Of a stretch of 14,400 nucleotides of DNA, positions 1 to 7,048 are shown in pieces. Every line of letters starts with the position of its first letter. Position 1 is the first letter of the stretch. Source of the DNA: Myxococcaceae bacterium. GTDB lineage: Bacteria > Myxococcota > Myxococcia > Myxococcales > Myxococcaceae. The notes beneath the pieces are model-generated. The model ran no database searches and was not told the origin of the DNA. It worked only from the letters and a program-made list of their open reading frames with translations. The stretch covers positions 1 to 14,400 of the forward strand of contig JAGSPQ010000164.1 of assembly GCA_018262385.1 (NCBI GenBank). The letters run 5' to 3'. Both the position numbers and the translations under genes were made by a program.

Positions 1-24
1 CGTCGTCCTCGCGGTGCCGCGCGG

Positions 25-1230
25 ATGATTCCGGTTCCTGCCCACTCCGAAGGTCTGGAGGCCGAGCGCCTCGAGCGCTTGAGCGTGCTGCAGGAGCTCA
101 CCCTCTCGGCGCTCGAGCTGTTTGATCCCCAGTACCCGGTGGACCTGTTCCTCGAGCGAATGGCCGAGCGGCTCTCGTGCACCGCCGCGCTCTGGCTGGT
201 CTGCAAGCAGGAGCAGATCACGCTGCTGGGCTGCGCCGGGCTCTCGCGGCTGTCGTCCGCGCATCCGATCGCGAGCGAGGGGCTGGCGGCCCCGGTGGAT
301 TGGCTGGCGTTGCCGCTGCCGTACTCGGAGATCGTCCGGCCCGCGATCAGCCGCTGGGCGTTCGAGCTCGGCTCGAAGCCGGGGACGAAGACCCACCACG
401 GCCTGGTGCTCTGCTTCGACTCGGACGCCCGGCTGCCGCCGCAGTTCCGGCCGATGGTCGAACGGCTCACCTACGTGCTGCGCGCCGCGCTGTCGCACCG
501 CCAACTGCTCGAGCGCCTTGACGAGGCGCAGGAGGCGCTGCTGCAGCGCGAGCGGCTGGTCGCCCTCGGCGAGCTGTCGGCGGTCGTCGCGCACGAGGTG
601 CGCAACCCGCTCGGAGCGATCTTCAATTGCCTTCGATCGCTCGAGAAGCTGCACCACCCCAACGACACCGGGCCGATCCTGCAGATCGTCAAGGAAGAGG
701 CCGAGCAGATCGACCGGATCGTCGGAGACCTGCTCGACTTCGCCAAGCCGCGCGGGCTGTTGCTGGCGAGGGCGTCGATCGAGTTGGTGATTGCCAGCGG
801 CATCGAAGCGGCGCAGCGCGCGCAGCCGTGGCCGTTCGCGGTCTCGGTCACCCTCGAGGTGGAGTCGAAGGGCGCCACCGCGAGGGTGGATGCCGATCTG
901 CTGCGCCAGGCGGTGATCAACCTGGTCACCAATGCGATCCAGGCGGCGGGGAAGGGCGGCAAGGTGGTGGCGCGCCTGCGGCAGGAACTGACCGCCGGGC
1001 GCGGCTTCATCCGGATCGACGTGATCGACGACGGCCCGGGAGTCTCACCCCAGGCGAGAGATCGGATCTTCGAGCCGTTCTTCAGCACCAAGGCGTCCGG
1101 CAGCGGGTTGGGGCTGTCGATCGTCAAGCGGATCGTCGAGGCGCACCAGGGGGTGCTGATCGTGCACTCGGTTCCGCAGCAGGGCAGCACCTTCAGCCTG
1201 CGGTTCCCGCTCGAGCCCGCTTCACCCTGA
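25..1230 (+). CDS. NtrB-like sensor histidine kinase
   Basis: Orthodox sensor histidine kinase of 401 residues that would autophosphorylate and pass phosphate to a response regulator. Residues about 15-160 look like a degenerate GAF-type sensor domain with no membrane segment, so the protein is probably cytoplasmic. A short coiled coil (about 160-178) leads into the dimerisation/H-box HEVRNP, with phospho-acceptor His190. The ATPase domain has an N-box around NLVTNAIQAA (299-308), G1 box DDGPGV (335-340), F-box FEPFFSTK (349-356) and G2 GLGL (361-364). This arrangement is typical of the NtrB/AtoS group, which often partners sigma-54 activators. No receiver or partner gene is visible, and the partner may lie upstream of the window. 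The frame stays open to the first base, so the true start could lie further upstream; no clear Shine-Dalgarno precedes ATG 25. The function is secure, the signal unknown. Confidence 0.9.
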   Translation: MIPVPAHSEGLEAERLERLSVLQELTLSALELFDPQYPVDLFLERMAERLSCTAALWLVCKQEQITLLGCAGLSRLSSAHPIASEGLAAPVDWLALPLPYSEIVRPAISRWAFELGSKPGTKTHHGLVLCFDSDARLPPQFRPMVERLTYVLRAALSHRQLLERLDEAQEALLQRERLVALGELSAVVAHEVRNPLGAIFNCLRSLEKLHHPNDTGPILQIVKEEAEQIDRIVGDLLDFAKPRGLLLARASIELVIASGIEAAQRAQPWPFAVSVTLEVESKGATARVDADLLRQAVINLVTNAIQAAGKGGKVVARLRQELTAGRGFIRIDVIDDGPGVSPQARDRIFEPFFSTKASGSGLGLSIVKRIVEAHQGVLIVHSVPQQGSTFSLRFPLEPASP

Positions 1231-1318
1231 AGCGAAGAAGCTGCTGTCTCCCCCGGAAGGGAACGGTAAGTTCGGTTCGGGAAATCGACGAGGTCGGATC
1301 GATGGGGGCTCCAACAAA

Positions 1319-2620
1319 ATGAATCAGTGGCTTTGCGCGTGCGCGGTGGTGGTGCTGGTCGGCTGCTCGGGTGGAACCGGAGGGACGGGGGGCGGCAGCG
1401 GCGGTGGCTCGGCTGGTGGCAGCGGCGGCGGCTCGGCCGGTGGCAGCGGCGGCGGCTCGGCCGGTGGCAGCGGAGGGGGCGCCGGAGGCGGCACGGTGGA
1501 CGCGGGGATCCCGATTCCGACGCCGCTGATCGGCCTCTCGGCGGGAGCCGAAGTCACCTGCGCGGTGCTCGCCAACAAGACCGCCCGTTGCTGGGGCCGG
1601 AACAACGTAGGCCAGCTGGGCAATGGCACCACCACCGACAGCGTGAAGCCGGTGGCGGTGTCGGGCCTGACCACCGTCGCGTCGATCTCCGCCGGCTATG
1701 AGCACACCTGTGCCGTGCTCGACGACGGCACCGCGCGCTGCTGGGGGCGCAACGCCAACGGCCAGCTCGGCAACAACACCGTCGTCGACAGCCAGGTGCC
1801 GGTGCCGGTGACCGGGCTGACCTCGGTGGTGCAGATCGAGGCGGGCGTCTCCACCTCGTGCGCGCGGACCAGCCTCGCCGCCGACGGAGGCAGCGGGAGC
1901 GCCGTCTACTGCTGGGGCCGCGGCGGCGAGCTCGGTGACGGCACCGTCACCCAGTCCAACGTGCCGCGCCTGGTGCCCGGCCTCGACAACGTCACCCAGC
2001 TCTCGCTGTCGTCCAACTCGGGAACTGCCACCACGATTCACGTCTGCGGCGTCCGCTCGACCGGCGCCGCCTTCTGCTGGGGCAGCAACGCCTCCGGTGA
2101 GCTGGGCGATGGGACCCAGAACGGCTCGCGCTCGCCGGTGGTGGTGCAGGGCGTCAACGACGCGCTCGAGATCACCGCCGGTGGCTCGCACGCCTGCGCG
2201 CGCCGGACCAGCGGCCTGTCGTGCTGGGGCTTCGGCCAGCAGATCGGCGACGGGCTGAACATGCAGCGGCTGAGCCCGACGGCGGTGACGACCACCGCGA
2301 CGGTGACGTCGATCTCGGCCGGCGCGGATCACACCCTCGCGCGCACCAGCACCAACGGTCTGATCTGCTGGGGCCGCAACAGCCGGGGCCAGTGCGGCGA
2401 CAGCGCCGCGTTCACCGCCAGCGGGCCGATCAACCTCACCCCCGCGCCGAGCACCCTCACCGGGGTGACGCTGTTGTCTTCCGGCAACTACCACTCCTGC
2501 GGCTACGTCGCGGCCACCAGCCTGACCTGGTGCTGGGGCGCGAACGACTACGGTGAGATCGGGTTCGGGACTCCCGGCCAGCCGAGCCGGATCTCGGTGC
2601 CCGACTTCGTCCGTTGGTGA
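1319..2620 (+). CDS. RCC1-repeat (seven-bladed propeller) lipoprotein
   Basis: Predicted exported lipoprotein of 433 residues. A short hydrophobic leader ends in lipobox LVGC with Cys16 as the lipidated residue; the leader unusually lacks a Lys/Arg n-region. Residues 17-58 are an almost pure Gly/Ser/Ala linker. The rest is seven RCC1/BLIP-II-type repeats, each marked by CWG at 91, 141, 198, 253, 302, 350 and 405 and usually followed by a GQLG/GELG turn, giving a full seven-bladed beta-propeller. Most repeats carry a second Cys 9-17 residues before the CWG Cys (81/91, 131/141, 181/198, 243/253, 293/302, 394/405), which suggests one disulfide per blade. Blade six has HTL where the others have a Cys, and an extra Cys at 359. 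Such lipoproteins are common in myxobacterial genomes, mostly without assigned function. A G-rich stretch at 1303-1308 sits about 10 bases before the ATG. The gene converges on the next one with a 12-base gap. Confidence 0.85.
   Translation: MNQWLCACAVVVLVGCSGGTGGTGGGSGGGSAGGSGGGSAGGSGGGSAGGSGGGAGGGTVDAGIPIPTPLIGLSAGAEVTCAVLANKTARCWGRNNVGQLGNGTTTDSVKPVAVSGLTTVASISAGYEHTCAVLDDGTARCWGRNANGQLGNNTVVDSQVPVPVTGLTSVVQIEAGVSTSCARTSLAADGGSGSAVYCWGRGGELGDGTVTQSNVPRLVPGLDNVTQLSLSSNSGTATTIHVCGVRSTGAAFCWGSNASGELGDGTQNGSRSPVVVQGVNDALEITAGGSHACARRTSGLSCWGFGQQIGDGLNMQRLSPTAVTTTATVTSISAGADHTLARTSTNGLICWGRNSRGQCGDSAAFTASGPINLTPAPSTLTGVTLLSSGNYHSCGYVAATSLTWCWGANDYGEIGFGTPGQPSRISVPDFVRW
1394..1479 (+). repeat. 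24-bp in-frame tandem repeat coding Gly/Ser linker
   Basis: A 24-base unit beginning GGCAGC recurs at 1394, 1418, 1442 and 1466, the last copy degenerating. It encodes GSGGGSAG-type octapeptides in the linker of the RCC1 lipoprotein. The copies differ by a few third-position changes. The unit is a multiple of three, so copy-number change would alter linker length without a frameshift. Confidence 0.85.
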
Positions 2621-2632
2621 GGGCGCGGCCGG

Positions 2633-4132
2633 CTACTTCACCAGCGGAGCGGGCTTCCCGCGAATCTGCACCTCGGCCGGCCCCGGCTCGAAGGTGCGGG
2701 CGGCGTTGTCGATCACGATCTGGGCGGTGGTGCCGTCGAAGCGGGTGACCGTCGCCTGGGTCGCGCGGCCGTTGGCGAGCACCAGCGCCGGCAGGCCCGC
2801 TTCGACCCGGCGGGCGTCGCCCGGGCTCACGGTGGCGATCGCGCGCAGCTTGCGGGTGTCGTCGATCTGGCCGACCTCGGCCCCGCGGGTCACCGGGGTT
2901 CCCGGCGTCACCGGGAGCGCGGTGAGCACGCCGCTCTGCGGAGCCCGGACGGCGACTTCGAGCAACTGACGCCGCAGCGCCTGAACGTGGGCCCGCTGGG
3001 CGGCCACCTCCGCCAGTTGGTCGGCGGGCACCAGGCCGTCGAGCGCGCGGTGCGCTTCCTCGAGGCGCTGCACCGCGCGGTAGACCGAGGCCTCCGCGAG
3101 CTCGAGGCGATCGCTGATGCTCTCGCCCGGAGAGCTGCCCACCTGCTCGAGGTCCGCGCGGGCACGGGCGAGCTCCGCCTCGGCCGCCTCGGAGCCAGCC
3201 CGGGCTTCGCGCGCGGCGGCGGTCTTCGGCCGGCGCTCATCGAGCCGGCGGTGGAGTCCGTCGAGCCGGGTGATCGCCGTCTCCAGCTGAGCGAGCTCTT
3301 CGCGCATGTCGTAGGTGAACAGCACCGCGTCCCGCTCGACCCAGCGGCCGGGCGCGACGGGGACCTCGGCGATGGTGCCCTCGCGGGGCGCGACGATCTT
3401 CGAGGACGCGAATGGAACCAGCGCGGCGGGCAGGTTCAGCACCCGCGGCACCGGGACGATCAGCGCACCGACCACCCCCACCGCGAGCAGCAGCGCCAGC
3501 GCGGCGGCGAGCATTCCCGCCCGGCCAAACTCAATCCGGCTGCGGCGGGACTCCGGCTCGGCGGCCTCGGCGTTCAGCTTCCAGTTGCGCTCGGTCTGCG
3601 CGAACACCGCGCGAAACGGCAGCGTGGTCTGGGGGGACTTTCGCTGCTCATCGAGCCGCCGGCGCAGGGCGACCGCCTCGATCGTGGCAGGCGCGTCGCC
3701 GAGCAGCACGTCGAGCGTCGAGATCGCCTCTTCCATTTTTCCGCCGCGCCCGTTGCGCAGCGCCGAGCGGAACAGCTCCCGCGTCTGCGCGCTCCAGGGA
3801 TCGCGGCGCCGCCAGGGCGACATCCCTTCGCCCATCGGCTCGGGCTCTTCCCCGACGAGGTGGCGCTCTTCCATCTTCTTCACGAAGCCCTCGAGATCGC
3901 CCAGCGTCACCGGCAACCCCAGCGCCTCCGCCGCCCGCACCACCTCCTGGGCGGTGCGCCGGCCATCGAGCAGCCGCGCCAGCGAGTACTCGAAGCCCCG
4001 CAGGTAGGTCTCCTCTCCGGTGGCGAAGTTCTTCACGCTCAAGAAGCCGGTGCCCAGCCCCTGGGGCGTGTCGCTGAACGAGAGATTTCGGTGCAACGCC
4101 GGCACGACGTCGTCCGGTGAGATGTGCGCCAT
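2633..4132 (-). CDS. PqqD-like/HlyD-type membrane fusion protein
   Basis: Predicted 499-residue periplasmic-adaptor-like protein with an unusual N-terminus. Residues about 17-95 resemble a PqqD-like small winged-helix module, with the typical ARLLDGRRTAQEVVRAA helix signature near 52-68. Residues 111-165 form a helical, possibly TPR-like segment. A single membrane helix lies at about 205-228. It is followed by a lipoyl/biotinyl half-domain (APREGTIAEVPVAPGRWV, 248-265), a long alpha-hairpin coiled coil (about 275-395), the second half-domain (VRAPQSGVLTALPVTPGTPV, 395-414) and a beta-barrel domain to the end. This is the HlyD/MFP order, with the N-terminal module cytoplasmic. ATG 4132 was chosen over an in-frame upstream start at 4171 because AGGAG lies 5 bases before it. 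No ABC transporter, outer-membrane channel or peptidase M50 partner is in the window. The HlyD part is confident; the PqqD-like assignment is by pattern only. Confidence 0.8.
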   Translation of the reverse strand: MAHISPDDVVPALHRNLSFSDTPQGLGTGFLSVKNFATGEETYLRGFEYSLARLLDGRRTAQEVVRAAEALGLPVTLGDLEGFVKKMEERHLVGEEPEPMGEGMSPWRRRDPWSAQTRELFRSALRNGRGGKMEEAISTLDVLLGDAPATIEAVALRRRLDEQRKSPQTTLPFRAVFAQTERNWKLNAEAAEPESRRSRIEFGRAGMLAAALALLLAVGVVGALIVPVPRVLNLPAALVPFASSKIVAPREGTIAEVPVAPGRWVERDAVLFTYDMREELAQLETAITRLDGLHRRLDERRPKTAAAREARAGSEAAEAELARARADLEQVGSSPGESISDRLELAEASVYRAVQRLEEAHRALDGLVPADQLAEVAAQRAHVQALRRQLLEVAVRAPQSGVLTALPVTPGTPVTRGAEVGQIDDTRKLRAIATVSPGDARRVEAGLPALVLANGRATQATVTRFDGTTAQIVIDNAARTFEPGPAEVQIRGKPAPLVK

Positions 4133-4252
4133 GACCGCTCCTGAGGAGACCCTTCGGCGCAACCGAGGCAACCGGCATGCCTTCCCCCGCTCGTTTCACT
4201 TCGGTGACGAGGGTCTTTTCTTCTGCTGCGTGCCTGGTCGAAGCTGCTGCCC
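4133..4252. promoter_or_regulatory. Divergent intergenic region, candidate bidirectional promoter
   Basis: This 120-base gap separates the divergent HlyD-type gene and the unknown gene starting at 4253, so it must hold promoters for at least one of them. The only clear signal is the AGGAG ribosome-binding site of the minus-strand gene (plus-strand complement near 4138-4142). No convincing -35/-10 pair or operator palindrome was seen. Confidence 0.4.
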
Positions 4253-5356
4253 GTGACGGACTGGAAGCCGAAGCTGGCGCCCACTGCGAATCTGCTGTCG
4301 CTCTCGCTCACCAACGAGGAAGGGTTCCTGGTCTCGCGCCTCGACGGGCTCACCACCGTCACCGAGCTGGCCGCGCTCGTTGATCAGACTCCGGAACAGG
4401 CCCACGCGCTGCTCGTGCGGCTGGTCGGGGAGGGTGCAGTGGTTGCGCCGCCTGCACCCGCGGCGGGGGCGGTGGATTCGGTGGCGGTTGATTCGGCGGT
4501 GGTGGGTTCGGTGGCGGTTGATTCGGCGGTGGTGGGTTCGGTGGTGGTGGATTCGGTGGTGGTGGATTCGGTGGCGGCGAAGCTGGCAGGCGCTGAGCTG
4601 GCAGGCGTGCCGGCGGTGGTCGCGGAGGAGCTGGCGGTGGACTCGGAGGCCGGCGGCGACAGCGGAGCGATCCACCTCAAGCTCTACCGGGAACAACTGC
4701 ACGGGCAGTCGGGAGACTACCGGGTGCGGCTGGCGGGGTTCGCGACCGGGCCATTGCTCTCGGCGTGCTGCTTCGATCCGTTGCCCTCGGTGATCCGCGC
4801 GTTGATGGAGAACCCGCGCACCGGGCTCGAGCAGGCGCGGCTGATCGCCACCCACCACCGGAACGCCGCCGGGCTCGAGTTCCTGTTCGGTCGCCCGGAG
4901 TTGCTGCGCGACGGCCAGGTGCAGCGGATGCTGTTTCGCAACCCACAGATCAACGAAGGGCAGCTGCGGCGGATTACCCAGACCAAGCGGCTGCTCGAGG
5001 TGTGGAAGCTGTCGGTCAGCCGCGAGTCGACGACTCAGACGCGCAGCGGGCTGATCAAGATCCTGCGGTCGCGGTTCCCCACCGCGAGCGCCGAAGAGCG
5101 GGTGGAGCTGATCTTCACCACCGAGGGCCGGGTGCTCGGGAGCCTCGCCGGGCTGTCGGTCGATGGGCACACCACCGCGCTGCTGTGCGCGCGCACCTTC
5201 GCGTCGGTGATGCTGGTGCAGAGCCTGGCGCGGTGGTCGGCGACCCCGCCTGCGCTGATCGCTCACCTGCTCAAGCAGCCGATCGTGCTGCGGCAGCCGC
5301 GGTTGAAGACGATGCTGCACCAGCACCCGAACGCGCCGCCGCCGCCGCGCACGTAG
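4253..5356 (+). CDS. Uncharacterised protein, N-terminal winged-helix-like module plus helical repeats
   Basis: Protein of 367 residues that I do not recognise as a named family. Residues about 13-64 form a small helical module (FLVSRLDGLTTVTELAAL at 25-42) resembling the PqqD-like N-terminus of the divergent HlyD-type neighbour and N-terminal modules seen in myxobacterial proteins. Residues 73-109 are a seven-copy pentapeptide tract of the form (A/V)VDS(V/A). Residues about 140-360 are mainly helical, with recurring patterns such as LMENPRTGLEQARLIATHHR (184-203), LFRNPQINEGQLRRI (227-241) and LLKQP (339-343), reminiscent of HEAT/LRV-type repeats. There is no signal peptide or membrane helix, so it is probably cytoplasmic. 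GTG 4253 is the only ATG/GTG/TTG start between the in-frame stop at 4205 and the conserved-looking N-terminus; its ribosome-binding site is weak. The divergent arrangement suggests, without proving, a shared role with the HlyD-type protein. Confidence 0.75.
   Translation: MTDWKPKLAPTANLLSLSLTNEEGFLVSRLDGLTTVTELAALVDQTPEQAHALLVRLVGEGAVVAPPAPAAGAVDSVAVDSAVVGSVAVDSAVVGSVVVDSVVVDSVAAKLAGAELAGVPAVVAEELAVDSEAGGDSGAIHLKLYREQLHGQSGDYRVRLAGFATGPLLSACCFDPLPSVIRALMENPRTGLEQARLIATHHRNAAGLEFLFGRPELLRDGQVQRMLFRNPQINEGQLRRITQTKRLLEVWKLSVSRESTTQTRSGLIKILRSRFPTASAEERVELIFTTEGRVLGSLAGLSVDGHTTALLCARTFASVMLVQSLARWSATPPALIAHLLKQPIVLRQPRLKTMLHQHPNAPPPPRT
4469..4577 (+). repeat. 15-bp/30-bp minisatellite coding pentapeptide repeats
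   Basis: Tandem 15-base units encode seven consecutive pentapeptides of AVDSV/VVGSV type. Within it, 4481-4510 and 4511-4540 are identical 30-base copies, so the array has recently duplicated or been homogenised. All units are multiples of three and keep the host gene in frame. Confidence 0.9.
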
Positions 5357-5711
5357 GTCGAGCGTTTTCCGCCAGAGGCTCGGCCGAAGGCCGATCGCGG
5401 GCGCACCTCGAGCTGCGCTCCCGGAAGCGCGATGTTGTCGAAATGGACGCGGCGTTTCGATTTCCGCGTTGGTGTCCACTCTGAGTCGATGGTCTCGGCG
5501 CTCGTTTCTCTCCTGGTTTCGAAAGTTTCCCCACGATACCGGCGCGCCCTGACATGCCCGGGAGGTCTGGCCGCTCCACTGCCGACCCCCCAGGCACGGG
5601 AGCACGGGTTGCCTGGAGCGCCTGGAGCACGGGTTGCCTGGAGCACGGGAGCACGGCGTGCTCCGGGGGGCTCGAGGCGAGGAGGGTGGGGGGACGAGCG
5701 CGGTTCGCGGA
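5357..5711. other. Gene-free gap between convergent genes
   Basis: About 355 bases between two convergent genes with no supportable coding sequence. It holds a 6-bp stem with GAA loop at 5380-5394 (TCGGCC/GGCCGA), a 5-bp stem at 5415-5430 (GCGCT/AGCGC), and a cluster of direct and inverted repeats at 5599-5664. None of the hairpins is followed by a clear T-tract, so they are weak terminator candidates only. Confidence 0.6.
5599..5664. repeat. Direct 21-bp repeat pair plus inverted repeat
   Basis: Positions 5599-5619 and 5624-5644 are identical 21-base copies, offset by 25 bases. The GAGCACGGG core recurs a third time at 5641-5649. It then runs into the inverted repeat GGAGCACGGCGTGCTCC at 5648-5664 (7-bp arms, 3-base spacer). 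The array lies between the ends of two convergent genes, where it may act as a transcription stop or be a small degenerate intergenic element. Confidence 0.7.
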
Positions 5712-6770
5712 TCAGGGCCGCGGGTGCTCGAGGAAGAACTTCATCACCCGCGGGCCCCAGGCAAACGCGTTGGGCGGCGCGCAGCTGAAGTACATCGTCT
5801 GCCCGAGGGACGCGTTCGCCGGCAGATCATTGCCGCCGGGAATGCAGTGGCCCTGCAGCGGCACGAGCACCAGCGGGGGTGGCACCAGGTAGTCGTGCTG
5901 GATGAACTCGAACACCGTGCCGCTCGGGCTGGTGTAGCGGGTGTGGCTGTACTTCGCGTCGCTGCTCACTACCGCCGGCGCGCCCAGCGACCACTTCGCG
6001 ATCACCGCGTCGCGCTGCTGCGTCGCCTTGCCGAACGGCACCAACCCATCGGCGGTGCCGTGCATCTGCAGAATCGGAAGCTGCTTCGACGGGCTGGAGG
6101 CCGAGTCGAACGGACAGTCGAGCGCGAACGGTGGCGAGGTGCTGGTGAGCGACTGGCCGTCGGCCGCCGCGATCGGTGCGGCCGACGCAATCACGTCTGC
6201 GTGGGCGCACACCATTCGCCAGGTCATCGCTCCGCCCTGAGAGAACCCGGTGAAGTGAATCCGCTTCGGATCGATCACCAGCGCCTTGAGCAGTTGCTGC
6301 GCGAACGTCCACACCTTTGCGTCGTCGGTCGCGGGCGTCCAGCTGTTGCCAATCAACGTCAGCGGCGCAGTCGGCTGCACCACCACGTAGCCCGCATCTT
6401 TGCCGTGCACGCGCAACCCGGTGCTCTTCTCCATTCCCGCCGCGTTCATCGTCGCCCCGTGGATGTCGAACACCACGCCGCAGCCGCCGCCGGTGCACGC
6501 GGGCGGGATCTCGACCTCGTAGGTGATCGCGCTGCAGTTGAACGCGTGGTGGCCGGCGGCGATGTTGGTCACGCACCCGAACGGCTGCGGCGAACCCGCA
6601 TCGCTTGCACCCGCATCGAGCCCCGCATCGCTCGCGCCCGCATCGACGCCGCTGTCGCCGGTGGACGCATCGGTGCTGTGCGGAAGACCCGAATCGGTGC
6701 GGCTCGGCGGGTTCTCGGTTCCGCATGCCGCCAGACCGCAAACACAAAGAATCAGGACGCGCTGGCGCAT
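5712..6770 (-). CDS. PHB-depolymerase/LpqC-like esterase lipoprotein
   Basis: Predicted secreted lipoprotein esterase of 352 residues in the alpha/beta-hydrolase superfamily, related to the LpqC/polyhydroxybutyrate-depolymerase and feruloyl-esterase group. The signal peptide ends in lipobox LAAC (Cys16). Residues 20-62 are a low-complexity Asp-Ala-Gly-Ser linker typical of myxobacterial surface lipoproteins. The catalytic domain shows an HG oxyanion motif (104-105), nucleophile elbow GFSQGG with Ser177, probable acid Asp241 in HGTADG, and probable base His308 in QGHC. Several Cys residues (66, 79, 92, 97, 188, 219, 309, 330) suggest disulfides. The substrate cannot be told from sequence; a short polyester, acetyl or feruloyl ester is possible. 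It converges on the gene ending at 5356 and diverges from the small gene at 6854. Confidence 0.85.
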   Translation of the reverse strand: MRQRVLILCVCGLAACGTENPPSRTDSGLPHSTDASTGDSGVDAGASDAGLDAGASDAGSPQPFGCVTNIAAGHHAFNCSAITYEVEIPPACTGGGCGVVFDIHGATMNAAGMEKSTGLRVHGKDAGYVVVQPTAPLTLIGNSWTPATDDAKVWTFAQQLLKALVIDPKRIHFTGFSQGGAMTWRMVCAHADVIASAAPIAAADGQSLTSTSPPFALDCPFDSASSPSKQLPILQMHGTADGLVPFGKATQQRDAVIAKWSLGAPAVVSSDAKYSHTRYTSPSGTVFEFIQHDYLVPPPLVLVPLQGHCIPGGNDLPANASLGQTMYFSCAPPNAFAWGPRVMKFFLEHPRP

Positions 6771-6784
6771 GGGTTCTCGCTCTT

Positions 6785-6802
6785 AGACTGCTGTCACAGT
6801 CT
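6785..6802. promoter_or_regulatory. Inverted repeat in divergent promoter region
   Basis: AGACTGCTGTCACAGTCT has perfect 6-bp arms and a 6-base spacer. It lies 15 bases upstream of the esterase ATG and 51 bases upstream of the small ORF at 6854. Position and symmetry fit a dimeric-regulator operator, although a 6-bp hairpin in the esterase leader is equally possible. No matching second copy was seen in the window. Confidence 0.4.
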
Positions 6803-6853
6803 TTGCACTTCACGGCGCGAGTTGGGTTTCAAAGCCGGACAACGGAGCGCATC

Positions 6854-6988
6854 GTGAAACACTCAGCATTCACAATCGAGTCACAAGGGTACGACCGTTA
6901 CCTCTTCCGCCGCGCGATGCTGCCGAAGATCGGATGGGCTGCCGGCGCGGTGGGCGCGTTGCTCGCCGTCCTCACCTTGATCGGTTGA
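6854..6988 (+). CDS. Small predicted single-pass membrane protein (44 aa)
   Basis: Short reading frame starting at GTG 6854, preceded by GGAG at 6844-6847 with a suitable spacer, and ending TGA 6986-6988. The product is 44 residues: a polar N-terminal half (about 1-25, with ESQGYDRYLFRR) and a C-terminal hydrophobic helix (WAAGAVGALLAVLTLIG). The Arg/Lys residues before the helix predict an N-in, C-out tail-anchored or single-pass topology. It is divergent from the esterase and ends 60 bases before the AbiEi-like pseudogene. I do not recognise the family. The in-frame upstream sequence is antisense to the esterase and not protein-like, which supports starting at this GTG. Evidence is the ribosome-binding site plus composition only. 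Confidence 0.45.
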   Translation: MKHSAFTIESQGYDRYLFRRAMLPKIGWAAGAVGALLAVLTLIG

Positions 6989-7048
6989 GCGAGAGAAGTC
7001 GCAAACTGTGGACAACCCCTTTCACCTGCGGAAACCATCGCCCCCAGA

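Noticed and set aside
1193..2494. A 433-codon open frame antisense to the RCC1 lipoprotein
   Set aside because: Shadow frame; the sense strand has seven regular CWG repeats and a lipobox.
4133..4171. Upstream start at 4171 for the HlyD-type protein
   Set aside because: It adds 13 Arg-rich residues and skips the well-placed AGGAG before ATG 4132.
4196..5605. A 469-codon minus-strand open frame with RIHHHRTHHRRINRH-type repeats
   Set aside because: The repeats are the mirror of the plus-strand pentapeptide minisatellite; the plus-strand protein has ordered helices and the better start.
5263..5646. Minus-strand fragment containing VHFDNIALPGAQLEVR as a possible gene remnant
   Set aside because: It overlaps the end of the plus-strand gene and the repeat cluster, and no family could be recognised.
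5634..6857. A 407-codon plus-strand frame over the esterase
   Set aside because: Antisense shadow; the minus strand holds a signal peptide and the hydrolase triad.
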